Below, one piece after another: positions 22,724-34,232 of a stretch of 64,000 bases of DNA. A program made the position numbers and the translations under genes. The notes below the pieces were generated by a model. That model saw only the letters and a program-made list of their open reading frames with translations, searched no databases and had not been told where the DNA came from. The stretch is from Annulohypoxylon bovei var. microspora. Its lineage: Eukaryota; Ascomycota; Sordariomycetes; Xylariales; Hypoxylaceae. Location of the stretch: the NCBI GenBank assembly GCA_022836615.1, contig MU405269.1:163984-227983 (forward strand), given 5' to 3'. Position 1 is the first letter of the stretch, and each line of letters begins with the position of its first letter.

Positions 22724-22861
22724 CTACCTAAAGTAGAACGACACTTCACCTCCTCCAAGAGCGCGACGCAGGACCCTGTCAATCGCGTCCCATTCGAGGG
22801 CCGCCATATCCGCAAGAGTCAAAGTCTCCAACGCTCGGTCAACTGGGCAACGGATCTCCTT
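22724..22861 (-). other. Possible read-through or edited C-terminal extension of the RRM gene
   Basis: After the in-frame TAG at 22862-22864 (read on the minus strand) the same frame stays open for 45 codons to a TAG at 22724-22726. The translation is convincingly protein-like (KEIRCPVDRALETLTLADM, then ALEWDAIDRVLRRALGGG). No intron joins the two segments in phase. Confidence 0.55.
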
Positions 22862-25756
22862 CTAGAAGAATCCCCAGTAGTCGGAGGTGGTTTCTTGTTC
22901 CGCAAGGAGTGATTGATGGCGACTAATGCCTTGAAGGCCCGCAATCCGATTTGTATCCTCACGAATTAAAGCGATATAGTACTGTTATATCGCTGTTAGC
23001 ATGCAAACTATAGGCGGAAGGAGATGAAAGATATTACTCACTTCAACCATATCAAGAGGGACGCCTGGTTTAACGTTGATCACACGGAGATGGCGCCAAA
23101 ATTCTGCAAAACGAGGCAGACTAAGGTCTCGCATCTTGTACTCGGGCATGTTCGACCGGTATGCCACATTGTCCTTCTGGGCAACGCTGAATCCTGGGCA
23201 GCATACGATCATCTCTGAGAGCCTGTTTAAGAGCTGAGGGGTTAAACGATCCGGCTTCTCGCTTTTACTGATGCGTCGTTGGAGCTGACCGATCATCCTA
23301 GCAGCTGCATCGTACAGGAGATCCCGTTCTCTGAGGGTAATGTACTCCGGTAGATGCCACGGGTATTTCTTGAGTGTGCTAAGCATGCACTCGTAAGGAC
23401 GTTCAGGACACTGCTTCGCAAAGGTAGGCTATTTGAGGATAACGTCAGTGATGATAACATTCAGGTAATAGGCACAGAGAGGATAGGATATACTTACGTT
23501 GTTGTACCCCTCAGTATGCTTGCAAAGGAGGGTCATCTCCTCCTTCGTGACAAATCCTTTGAAGTTATCCCAGGTGAATGGCGAATCGCTGGTGGGACGG
23601 AATGGGAGTTCTTCCCACTTAACACCTTTTGCCAGAGGAAACAACTCTTTCATAAGCTTTGCCTGGGTCGAGACCGTGATCTCGACATTACGTGTTCCGA
23701 TTTTAGGTTGTCGGCCACTCTCAACGGCAGCCTGGAACTTGGTGACTGCCGCTATGGCATCACTGAATGAGGCAAACTCAACATAACAATCGTTCGTTTT
23801 GCTAGTTGTTCGGTCCATGATAACATGAACAGGCTCAAACCTGTCGCTGAGAACATTGGCCGAACGTCCAAGGAAGGCAAAGATCTCAGAGCGAGAGACT
23901 TCGAACGGGATCTAAGTGTTAAACGTTAGCCGGCATCCATCGTGGAGGTCTGTAAATGACGGGCTGTCAACCCAGTAGGCAACTTACGTTACTGATGCAA
24001 ACTACACCAGCATTGCTCTGCTCAATAAAACGGCATGCCTCCGTGAATGGTACATAGTGAGGATGTAGGACATCGCGCATCGATGGTCGGCCTTCAATAC
24101 CAGTTAATTCGTTCATCATCAACGAGCGTGCTTGCTGAATATCATCCGACACGGGTTCGAAATCTAACGGACCAACAGTATGCATGGCTGATTGTTGTCT
24201 TACAAGAACGCCTCCTAGAGATGTATCTCGAATAACAGTAGATTCACTTCGTCCAGTTGGTCGGGGCGATAGCATTGATGTACTAACAGGGTCCATCATG
24301 TTACCGGTCGAAACGCTTCCAGGCAAGCCGTGTGTATACTGGGTGGTGGGTACCACCTGAGAACTATCGCTGACACTGTCCATTGTGTCATCCACACGGT
24401 CCTGGATAGCCGGAGAAAGAGTATGTTGGAAATCTTCTCCGATATGGGATGCGGGGGCACTAGAACTGCCACGAGGCGTGGGTGTGGGAAACCCAGTAAG
24501 ATGTCGAAATACCTGGCTATTGTTGCGAGACATTCGACCCTTAGAAGATCCTTCGGAACTATCCTCGTCACTCGAATTCATCACAGAACTCAAAGGGCTA
24601 GGCTTTCTGGCTCCGTGCGAGTTCGCTCTGTCCTTCGTTTCCATCTGGACTGGGCTTTTACGGAGGGGGCTCTTAGGGGTACGGTGCTCCAGCCCAAGCG
24701 AGATTCGTGTCTCTTTCCCAAACCCAGGAGCACAGGTCCCTGAATTTATCGGTAGGCCACGAGCTGAATCGTTGAGTTTCTGCATGAGCATTGCTGCAAC
24801 CTCAGCTGACTTAATAGGTCGTTGGCTATCAGAATCCTGGCGAGAATGGTGTCTAGCGGGAGCTGTGTGAGGCGAGACCGGCGTGACCGGGCTATTGTTC
24901 GGCGTACGAGGGATACCAGCTGGCGTGATAGCACCAGGACCGTGTCCAGTGAGCTCAATAGCCCTGGCCAAGGCCTCCTGCTGGGCCCTGTTCTCAGCCA
25001 TGGCGAAATCCAATGAGCGATGCACGCTGTGAAAACCTAGCGGAGTAGCATTGAATAAACCTTGCTGGCGAGCAGTGGGAGGATTCAAATACACGTTGCT
25101 AGTGTTCTGGTATCCGAGCAGGGACGCCCCCGAATGGTTGAGTTGAGAGCGCGGCACAGAAGCACTGTGCAGGTTTTGATAACGGCCAATGTCCGCATCC
25201 TGGTAAGTATCGTTGGTACTCTGGTGGGTAGGCTATATATTAAAAAAAAGATTGTCAGCAAGTAAACTCAGAAATAATTATCTCCGTCACACGAGATCTG
25301 CTAGCTGGTACGTGTGATGATCTAAACCTGAGACCGGGTCTAGGAGATTAGAAAGGGGAGGGGATCAGTTACCGTCTTATTAACACTGGTAGGTGTGGTG
25401 CTGTTGGCAATTGCCTTGTCAGCATTCACAGTGTTACGATATAATTCGAATCCATACTCGGGAGCCGATTTATAAGTAGCCTTCGATGAACTGCTGCCAT
25501 TGTCCTCGGACTCCGAGTGATGTTGTTGAGAAGCAGACTTCTTGGCCTCGTCATTCTTATTCTTAGCACTGCTTTTGCCAGAAGCGTGGGAGGTAGGATG
25601 CGAACGGATAGGGGCACCGCCACCACCGACACTGGCACCGCCGCCACCGTCACCGCTGTCATCGCTTTGCTCCGAAGACAATGGCATACGACGGCCAAGC
25701 CGGGAGTTGGCCCAGCGGGAGCCCTTCGAGGGCTGTCCCGATGAGCGAAGATCCAT
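22862..25756 (-). CDS. RRM-type RNA-binding protein of filamentous fungi
   Basis: Five minus-strand exons, all phase 0: 25373-25756, 23988-25232, 23498-23911, 23042-23428 and 22862-22981, giving 849 residues to the first stop. The N-terminal half is disordered, rich in Ser/Pro/Gly with charged patches (PSSSEQ-like and DSGDGGGG stretches). An RRM-like fold begins near HPHYVPFTEACRFIEQ and VVCISN, then IPFEVSRSEIFAFLGRSANV. Its second half is VHVIMDRTTSKTNDCYVEF, resembling RNP2 and RNP1 strands. Exons 4-5 hold a conserved-looking helical C-terminal region (KKYPWHLPEYITLRERDLL; GISRHQSLLAEQETTSDYW). The role in RNA metabolism is inferred; no named orthologue is claimed. The first stop is TAG and is followed by 45 more coding-like codons. 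Upstream, a donor/acceptor pair suggests a 300-bp leader intron (25780-26079), with the start at ATG 25756. Confidence 0.85.
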
Positions 25757-28700
25757 TGGAGGTTGGATAGGTCGATAGACTGTACTTGTAAGAAGATAAC
25801 AGGTTAGCAATCACCACAATTAAGCAATATAATTGTCAGCCCACATGAATGTTGGCATTAATAGGATGATGGTGTGGTATCGATGTGTGAAAGTGTCAAT
25901 ATGTTGGAGTGTTAATGTATAAGAAGTAGGTTTGTGTAGGAGGATGAGATAGAGTAATAGAACTTGTATCAATACACATGGGTGTTGGTGAGGTTGATGA
26001 AGATTGTAGATGGGGAGACGAAAGGAACACAAGAGAGCGAAGTAGTTGGATATATGTAAACATCTAGTGAGGTACTTACCTTGGTAGCCGAATGGTTGAA
26101 TAGAATGCTTGTATTATCAATGAGAAAGGGTGAGTATGAGTTGGTTGGTGTTAGGCGAAGTTGAAAGGTTGAAAGATGTCCAGACAAGAACGGCGGGGTG
26201 GAGAAGTTATCTGGCTAGTGGATTAGAGAAAGGAAAGTTGCACAACAGGAATAAAAAGACCATTGTATTAAAAGGATTGCCAAAATACTTGAAGTGGTGT
26301 TCAGTGGCAGAATAGGAGTGGCAGAACTGGCAAGTGGGCGGTAAGGCTATGAAGGCAGGTGACAAAATTAAGGGCTTGCACGAAGGTGGAGTGGGTGATA
26401 ATTGGAGGGTCAGTGACGAGATAAAACTTCCACTTGCTTGAAATATGCAATATAGCCTAGAGGAACAGCTTTTGGAGGCACATGATACTTTGGGACGAAA
26501 TATTAAATAGTTGCCCGAGCGAAGCATTTGAAACATGGAAATTTGGGAGTGCGAAGAAATAGAAAATGATCGCGTACCTGTTCGAATAATTCGTTCCAAG
26601 AGATCACTTGCCTATGGAAATGGCAAGTTAGTTGTCAAGATGAAAAAGGAATGGCAAATGCGTCTTGGAAAAAGAGTTGGGGGTGGTGGTGTGGACCCTA
26701 TGGCGAGTTGACTCACCAGTACGTGCTCAAAATGCGTGTTGAACTATAGGTGAGCGAATCTAACCTAGATAGGAAGATAGTTGATGAATGGCCGGGAAGA
26801 TGACTTCGTTCTAGAGACGAGTGAGGGAAGGTAGGGAAGAGGAAAGGCTGAGGAGAATATATATGACGAGGATAGAAATATTCTTACGTACTCCTGGGTA
26901 GTTGACACTTCAAGGTACGGGAAATTTTGAAAGTTGTCGTCTAGGTGGAAGCTCGAACAGTAACGGGATGTGTACCTGTGTATGGAAGCTGCAATTTGGT
27001 ACACTTCTTTTTAAGGAGAGGGATCTCCTAGGAATTGTACCTAGGAAAATTCAAAGGTGTTTTGAGATATAAGTGCGGTAGAATGGCAAGAGTGGTGGAG
27101 GTTAATGTTTGAATGCCGTAAGTGGGCAGATGGAGAAGAATTTATCGGGTGAGAAGGAATTTCTCTCGGAGGTTGCTATGGCGTCGTTGCTACGGTGTCG
27201 TTGCTGTGAGGAGGATGTCGATGACAACAGTGGTGACTCGTACTGGTCTAAGCTTTTTCTGACTAATGTTCTGGCTTGCAATACTAGGTAATTAATAGCT
27301 TGGAGGGGTTAGTGCTTGGTGTTCAATAGAAGGAAACATCAAGAACACGATTGTCAGCTGGAGATTAGTGGAGTTGATTTCATATATTTCGCTCGATACG
27401 TAACCCCTTTCGTAACTGATGAGCAGAACTCGGGAATATTGAAGTTTCATGAAAAAAAGATGATTCCAAGTATTATTTTTATTAAATTAAGTGTTTATTT
27501 ATATAAGTATACGAACGGTGAATAATCTAGTCTTCATATATATCATTTACTTAATTATACATATGTTGCTTTGCTAATACCTGTGGTTTATTTCATATTT
27601 CATACGATTTAACTTAGTATCATTTTATATAAAATATCGATTTAAATATCCCTTTAATCCTGTATCATGAATGAAGCTTTACATTCAACTCTATCATCAC
27701 CATACGCACTTCAGCGTGTACCAGTACATCCAGCTTACAAGATGACTTGAACAGCACCCCCCTGTTATTTAGTAAATATATCTTTACGTTTAAGAGCTGG
27801 GTACTGTCAATACACCTCCTATGCTACATCCAGTGGGGGGCTTATTTCCTTGAACGAATCTAATGGACATTCATCAAATTTGTTTGCTATGTGAACAATT
27901 TGATATATAATATGGATCTTATAAGGCTTCTGAACTTTCCTCTTCGACATACATGTTGTGGTAAATATAAGTACCTGGGCATTATTGACATTGGGATATG
28001 GATATGGCACAAGCAATTCACTCGTCTTTTGTGCCTGCTTTGGAGGGGTACTATGCTGTCTGTAGAAGAAAATGAGCCATAGTTCAAAGAAGAGCTAGAG
28101 GAAACGATAGGAAATGGGGTGATTTCTAGAATTGAACTTAGACAGTTGAACACTCAGGTTCAGTGGCGCTGACATCAAAGATGTGACCCTTGTTTATTTT
28201 AATTGGTGCCATAGACACAAACTTTCTCGTAGACCATTGTGCCATTCCACGAGTCTCGAGATGTTTTGGGTTTGATATGCCTTATCTAATAGTTCTCCTT
28301 CATTGTATCATGGGAAACGAAGGTTCGTGTAGTCCCTCCGTTACCATCTTATATCCGTACAAGTTCTTCCCTGGTAGACATTAATAATGCCGTGTCTCAA
28401 CACGTAGTTTCTTAATGTCTTTAATAAGGTACCCCTAAGGTTATAATAAGTGGTTATGGTGAGACTCGACGACATGTTGATTCTAGGAGACGGTTCTGGT
28501 TGAAGCTGGGATGACGGCTGAGTTAACCAACAAGGGAATTACCCTGTTTTCATTAGGAGTCTATGATCGTATCGAAATGATGAATTATGAGCTCCATGTA
28601 GAATTGATCGGCGGCGGATGCTCTTGGGTCTATATGGCTCGCACATTGTGATATATGGCGCATCTTCTGAGGTAGAAAGATGCGGGAGACGTCTTCATTT

Positions 28701-29545
28701 GAGCACGTGAATAGGTCTAAATCAAAGAAGCTGTTAGCAATGATTCTTTAGAAATAGGTGCTTATGAACTTGAAAACCGCTCTCTCTCGGATTCATACGC
28801 TTCCTGGAGAATCCCACTATTGGCCTTAAGTAAGGCGGAAGGACAGTAATTGTTGATACCTTGGGTACTGGACCTCGAAGAGTGGAGCTTTAGTCGCTTA
28901 GTGAAGCACCGTGGAGTTTATCTAAGGCCGCACTGTGAAATGATGATAGAAGATGAGGAACACAAAGGCGTCATTTACTGTTCGCATTCTCTTTTTGAGA
29001 GCCTGAATCTTTCGAGGTTCGATTATATGTTTAACACTTAGCAAAGCTAGATTAGAATCATGGCAGACTATATGCTTGTTAGGTACGACTATGGAATATA
29101 AAAACACACGAGACATTGGTAGTTACAATACTAGTAGAATGAGCTATATGGGCGAAACCTTTGTGAGTAAAGGACCTGGCTACGAGACTACTATTCTGGA
29201 TTGAGATTTCGAGACCATTTATGTAGCTGGATGACCGGATTGGCTAATGTATTGCTTTCCTATCCGTCGAGATCCAATAGGGGATTTGAAGTGGCTAGAC
29301 TTTGAGTTAATGACCTAATAAGCCGAGTGTAGTTATCGGTAATGTCCATTGATTGCTGTCATTTCATGTGTCTAGAAAATCTGTACTGCCAAGGTGTCGC
29401 CCCCTTTTTGTGCGGCCTAGCCAGCTAATGTTTTGGGTATGTCAACTCTTGCATCTCCATGAACGCCAGCTGAATGATTCATTCGTGCCTTGTCATCTTC
29501 GATATCAGTAGGTATAAACTCAAGTCCTCCATCGACACAGTTTGT
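25757..29545. other. Long gene-poor region upstream of the RRM gene
   Basis: 25.8-27.2 kb probably holds the promoter and long 5' leader of the RRM gene, with a predicted leader intron at 25780-26079 (donor GTAAGT, acceptor TACAG, minus strand). 27.3-29.5 kb is AT-leaning and stop-rich in all frames. The longest open frames are under 90 codons and match nothing I know. It may be mutated transposon remnants, but no diagnostic motif remains. Confidence 0.45.
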
Positions 29546-30293
29546 TTAGTCGAACTGTAATATTGTTAGCAGAGCATGGAAGAAAACGATGAGAGAACTA
29601 ACAGGTGTTAAGAAGGATTCAGCCACAAATCTTGCTCGAGCATTCAACTAGTTTCTGTTAGTAAATGTCATGCGCTAGGAGGTTGAATCTGAGGTAACGT
29701 ACAAACAGCTTCATCTCCGAAATCTCCTTGTCTACCTCCTCCATGAACTGGATAATGAAGTCTACCAGTTTGTGCTTCAGCATCTCCTCGGTATGGAAGT
29801 TCGTAATTAAGAAGGAGATATCGTAGCCCTATTCGGATCAAGTTAACACCAATGAACTTTATAGGGGTTCATATAATAGTGGCGGGGATACCTTGATTGG
29901 CTTCCTTCTGAGGATGAAGAATGCTTCAGCTCGTTGGGTGAGGAAACGGGTAAACTTGTGAACCAGGATATTCTCGATCTCGTCTGCCTGCTTGATCTTG
30001 ATGCTTATTCTCACACTATTGACACTCGGCTCGATGAGGACCTTCTCGTTCTCGTTGCGTGAGATTATCAAGGGGTTAAGTAGAACCTCAGGAGAGGTCT
30101 GGGCTTCGATTTCGGGAACATTGTGACGTTCAGAGGTTTGGGAGGCGAAGTTGGAGAGACAGAGGGCGGCCGTGAGAGTGCTCCGCACGCATTGGAGGTA
30201 CGGGCGGAGAGATTGGGACTGGAGATTCAGGTTAGCAAATGCTCTTTCTATTACAAGAAACAAGAAACAGGAAGCAAAATTAGAACATGCCAT
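29546..30293 (-). CDS. ARPC4: Arp2/3 complex 20 kDa subunit ARPC4
   Basis: Core structural subunit of the actin-branching Arp2/3 complex at endocytic actin patches. Minus-strand exons: 30291-30293 (ATG only), 29892-30218, 29703-29828, 29603-29647 and 29546-29554 (TTCGACTAA). They give exactly 169 residues, the usual length. The protein runs [10 protein letters not shown], then [36 protein letters not shown], the family signature [52 protein letters not shown] and [17 protein letters not shown]. Intron 1 (30219-30290) would use a GC donor (ATG followed by GCATGT) with a strong branch site and acceptor (GCTAAC then CTCCAG). The alternative, reading straight through from the same ATG, adds about 23 unconserved hydrophobic residues. 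Divergent from UBP6, 667 bp away. Confidence 0.95.
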
Positions 30294-30643
30294 GATGGGT
30301 AGGTAGCCCTAGGGCAGCTGGGACTCCTGAAGTTGTGTCTTGTCTTTAAGGAGAGATGTGGGGTGAAGCAATCGCCAGCAAGACGCTGGTCCTTGCAATT
30401 ACGACGTTTGTATGTACATATGTACATGTATTGTACAATGTGAAGTTGCAATGTGGGGCAGTGCTTTTGAGCACTGCACCTTCACCTTTCAAGTCCATGC
30501 AACAGTCCAATTACGTAATATAACTTGGAGTGACAGTGGAGCCTCTTAGAGGTACTTAGTACCTAGTAGTGGCTTGGGTGGCTTACTAAGGTTTCATAAG
30601 GTTGGCTTGAAGAGTTGACCCGGGAAAGAGCGTAAGGGTAGGC

Positions 30644-30655
30644 CACGTGACGTCA
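30644..30655. promoter_or_regulatory. Overlapping E-box (CACGTG) and CRE (TGACGTCA)
   Basis: The 12 bases CACGTGACGTCA contain a perfect E-box palindrome overlapping a perfect CRE palindrome by two bases. bHLH and bZIP (ATF/CREB-type) factors respectively bind such sites. It lies about 305 bp upstream of UBP6 and 350 bp upstream of ARPC4. Confidence 0.5.
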
Positions 30656-30780
30656 ATTTAAGATTTGTGAATGTGGTGGGTGCGGTTTGTATTGTGGCTG
30701 ACATCTCATGCAGCCCCACTTCGGGGGAAACTGTGAAGCTGGGTGACGCACCCACTAGTTTGCCTGTCTACCTACTTTCA

Positions 30781-30804
30781 CTTGCACTTGCACTTGCACT
30801 TGCT
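30781..30804 (+). repeat. (CTTGCA)n short tandem repeat
   Basis: About four CTTGCA hexamers in the UBP6 promoter or leader. Confidence 0.85.
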
Positions 30805-30960
30805 TGTGTTAAACCCAGAATTCTATAACTACCTATGCAGGTAACTTGAAGTTATAATTCTCCCCCACCTTTCCTCTTGGATCATCCCAAGTTGTACATC
30901 GTTCGCCGACATTCTTTTTTCTCCAAGATAACGAAGGAAATACCTTCAATATTTTACAAC

Positions 30961-32698
30961 ATGGCGACCGTACCAGGTAAATATTTCGAGCTCTGCTACT
31001 GTCTCGTACATACCCCGCTAACCTACCTTGTCCCGTACAGTCGTCGTCAAGCACCAAGGTACCAAGTACGAGGTTGAGGTTGATACCGAGTCAACCGGTG
31101 AGATCTTCAAGTACCAACTGTACAGTCTCACCGGCGTGGAGCCCGAGCGCCAGAAGATCTTGATCAAGGGTGCTCAAGTGAAGGATGATACCCCCATGAG
31201 CAAGTTCAACTTCCAACCCGGTCAATCCATTATGATGCTTGGCACACCTGGAACCAAGGATGTTCTTACGCGCCCCAAGGAGAAGATCAAGTTTGTCGAG
31301 GATATGACTGAAGCCGAGGCCGCCCAGCAAGAAGGAGCTATACCTGCTGGTCTAACTAACCTTGGCAACACATGCTATCTCAATTCCACCCTTCAAGCTC
31401 TTCGTGCTATCCCCGAGCTGCAGAAAGCTCTGGGTGAGTACGAAGCTCCGACCAATGCCATGAACACTACAGGACTCTTGCCGCCTCTGGACTTGACGAG
31501 ACAGCTCAGAGATCTGTACAAGTACATGTCCGGAACGCAAGAGGCCTATGTCCCCCATGCATTCCTAACCTCGCTGCGTTCTGCTTTCCCCCAGTTCGCC
31601 GAGCGCTCTCGAACTGGTTCCGGATTCGCTCAGCAGGATGCCGAGGAGGTATGGTCTCAGATTGTCACCCAGTTACGCCAGAAGCTACGTGTGAAAGATA
31701 CCCCCGAATCTGCAGACACCTCTTTCATCGACAAGTACATGTCGGGAGAGCTTTCATCGGAACTCGAGTGCGACGAACCTGCAGCCAAGGAAGGTGGAGA
31801 GAAGGCCGTAACTTCGAAGGAGACTTTCCTGAAGCTCAACTGCCACATCGACGCCACTACGAACCATCTACGAGATGGAATCGCGAACGGTCTGAGCGAG
31901 AAGCTAGAGAAGCGATCGGAAGTCCTTGGTCGAGATGCTGTCTACACTAAGACGTCTAAGATATCGCGATTGCCCAAGTACCTCACCGTACACTTCGTCC
32001 GCTTCTTCTGGAAACGAGAGACCCAGAAGAAGGCCAAGATCATGCGCAAGGTCACCTTCCCCCACGAGTTGGATCTTGTGGAGTTCTGTGACGACAAGCT
32101 GAAGGGCATGCTTGTTCCCGTTAGAGACAAGGTCCGAGAAGTTCGAAAGGACGAGGAAGACATCGAGCGTGCACGCAAGCGCCGTAAGCGCAACGCTCCT
32201 GGTGATGATGATGTTGCTGATGTCCCTGGCGGTAAGGGTGCGAAGAAGGAGGATGGCAAGACAGCCAGTACTGCTGCAGACGGCGATGTAGATATGGCCG
32301 AGACCTTCAAGACGGACGCCGAGATTGACGCAGAACGTGACGCAGCACTTCTCACAGCCAAGAAGGAGCTGAACGCCCTCATTGACCCAACCCTAGCCAA
32401 CGATGACGGCGCTAACCAATCCGGCTTGTACGAGCTCCGAGGAGTTGTCACACACCAGGGTGCAAGCGCAGACAGTGGCCATTACACAGCTTACGTTAAG
32501 AAATCGGCACCCGTCGATGCGAAGACCGGCAAGCGAAAGGAGGAAGATGGCAAGTGGTGGTGGTTCAATGACGACAAGGTGTCAGAGGTTACAGCAGACA
32601 AGATCGAGACGCTGGCCGGAGGTGGCGAGTCGCATTCGGCTCTGATCTTACTGTACCGAGCTATCCCCTTACCTTCCGCCAAAGGCACGATTGAGTGA
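30961..32698 (+). CDS. UBP6: Proteasome-associated ubiquitin C-terminal hydrolase UBP6/USP14
   Basis: Deubiquitinase that docks on the 26S proteasome, recycles ubiquitin and restrains degradation. Two exons (30961-30976 and 31041-32698) give 557 residues; the 64-bp intron falls after five codons. The N-terminal ubiquitin-like domain (about 4-78, VVVKHQGTKYEVEVDTEST onwards) is the proteasome-docking module. The USP catalytic domain has the Cys box GLTNLGNTCYLNSTLQALR with the nucleophile at about Cys117, and the His box VVTHQGASADSGHYTAYVK with catalytic His at about 486, followed by WWWFNDDKVSEV, which supplies the third catalytic residue. A charged insertion (about 370-430, with RKRRKRN and DGDVDMAE) separates the boxes and may be a surface loop. 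Length is close to the family norm of about 500 with this insert. Confidence 0.96.
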
Positions 32699-33306
32699 TT
32701 ACTTGAAGATGAGAAATGATGTCGCATACGGGCGTTTGAGTGCATGGCAAGCAGGGAACCTGGGGCGAGCATTAGACTCACTTTCACTTGATAGGGAACG
32801 GTTCGGAAAATAAAAGCTTTGCCAACAGGGCCAACCTTATAATATTCTTGCTTCCTCTTCTTTATATTTGGTGCTACAATACACATGCGTCAACGTTCCA
32901 AACAGAATAGTTGGCATATAGGTTTGATGTCACCGTAATCCCCCAACGCTAACTTCGTCATTTCGGACGCACCAATGGAGCCATAGAATGGCAAGCAAGT
33001 GCTCCAACTCCATTTCTCTTGTAGTCTACCGTGGCCAGCATCAAAGGCCTTGAACTTGCAACCATCATACGTAGCGTGTCCTCTGGACCTGTATCCTTCG
33101 CCGAGATATTTCCCTGTCTCCTTAGTAGTACTACGAAGCATAGCTGCCATCTGGCAATATCTTCTGATGAATAGGTAGTAATTACCAACCGTAAGATTAA
33201 AAAAGGAGATGGGCAAGTCCCTCAATAAATCATTCATCATTGTCGTGTTCTGACTTCCTTTTATAGCCCCCTTCGTTTCTAACCCTACCAAATAGCACTC
33301 GCCCCT
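32699..33306. other. Convergent intergenic region
   Basis: Between UBP6 (+) and the small minus-strand gene ending at 33307. Short overlapping minus-strand frames (32890-33291) have no recognisable features. Likely both 3' UTRs. Confidence 0.5.
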
Positions 33307-33708
33307 TCACTTCCTACCGCCATCCGAAGCAACAGCGGCTGCTGTATCCTTAGCCTCTTGGACCCTCATCCTAGCCCTCAGATCGTTGAGCTTCCGCTCA
33401 AGCGGAATCCGCTGTGATACCAACGTCCCGCGCCGTCCTTCCAGGTCCCGGATCCGGTCCTCGGCGCTGGCCTCCACGATCTTTTGCTTCTCCTTCTTGA
33501 ACTCCCGCTGCGTCTTCAGCCCTGCGCCGTAGATCGCGCCGACGATTGCGACGGCGGCAAAGGCCCCCGTGAACACCATGAGCTTGACGCGGCGCGGCGG
33601 TCGGAGGATCTGGCTTGTGGCTGGTGGTGTTTGCCCTGGTGGGGGGCGCAAGGACGCACGATCTGGATGTGGTGGGGGCGGGGGCGGGGGCGGTGGTTCG
33701 GACGCCAT
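33307..33708 (-). CDS. Small single-pass membrane protein with coiled coil (unrecognised)
   Basis: Intronless frame of 133 residues from ATG 33708. It opens with a Pro-rich stretch (MASEPPPPP onwards, to about residue 38). A basic patch (PPRRVK) precedes one transmembrane segment at about 43-62 (LMVFTGAFAAVAIVGAIYGAG). A highly charged coiled coil follows (QREFKKEKQKIVEAS; RIPLERKLNDLRARM). The layout would suit a mitochondrial inner-membrane or ER-anchored small protein. I do not recognise the family. The same frame is open to 33831, so an upstream exon is possible. It sits only 41 bp downstream of another same-strand open frame. Confidence 0.7.
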   Translation of the reverse strand: MASEPPPPPPPPPHPDRASLRPPPGQTPPATSQILRPPRRVKLMVFTGAFAAVAIVGAIYGAGLKTQREFKKEKQKIVEASAEDRIRDLEGRRGTLVSQRIPLERKLNDLRARMRVQEAKDTAAAVASDGGRK

Positions 33709-33749
33709 GGTGTCTGATTGAATGTCTCTTGCCGTCGAGATTTGCTCGT

Positions 33750-34232
33750 TTATCCCCAGTACTCTCTCCAGCAGAGCTGGCTCGCCTGTTGCTTCTTCCT
33801 CACGGCTTTTCGGTACGTCGCGGCATTCCAACGGGGTTTGGTTGCTCTCCCCTCTATGCTATCGCTAGTTCCGCTGCCTTCTCGACTGGTTGTGCTAGCG
33901 TCGCTGTCGAAAGATGTGGCGCGGCTAATCGGACTAGCTCCAGCTCCCACCTTCCTGGTACGGATAATAGCTGGTCGGGGCGGCTCCGGTAATGGAATTT
34001 CGTGGCAATTACGTCGTTCGGCGCAACGGGTAGCGACTGTCGCACTTCTCGCACTTTTTCGCGTAGTCGAGGAAGTGGCGGGCCAGGGTTGGAGCTCCAA
34101 TTCCGCGGCGTAAAAATCGGCGCCGCTAGATCCGCCGCCGGACTCGTGGGTTCTATTAGTGGAACCAATAGCGTGCCAGGATAAGAATAATGTTCTTAGT
34201 AATCGGCTGATGGCATTGGGGAACGACATCAT
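33750..34232 (-). CDS. Hypothetical 160-residue protein
   Basis: Frame from tandem ATGs at 34232 and 34229 to TAA at 33750. The translation starts MSFPNAISRLLRTLFLSW. It is Ser/Thr/Arg-rich in the middle (ATSFDSDASTTSREGSGTS) and ends with a compact basic/aromatic segment (KPRWNAATYRKAVRKKQQ, then WREYWG). The composition looks coding, but the GC-rich locus leaves other frames open as well. It could be a separate gene, a 5' exon of the neighbour at 33307-33708, or spurious. It is divergent from the histidine phosphatase gene, 549 bp away. Confidence 0.4.
   Translation of the reverse strand: MMSFPNAISRLLRTLFLSWHAIGSTNRTHESGGGSSGADFYAAELELQPWPATSSTTRKSARSATVATRCAERRNCHEIPLPEPPRPAIIRTRKVGAGASPISRATSFDSDASTTSREGSGTSDSIEGRATKPRWNAATYRKAVRKKQQASQLCWREYWG

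Larger units (their letters stand above)
30294..30960. promoter_or_regulatory. Divergent promoter region shared by ARPC4 and UBP6
   Basis: A 667-bp head-to-head spacer. It contains a composite E-box/CRE (listed separately), a CTTGCA repeat in the UBP6 leader (30781-30804) and a GTACATATGTAC-like palindrome near 30413-30425. Confidence 0.55.
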
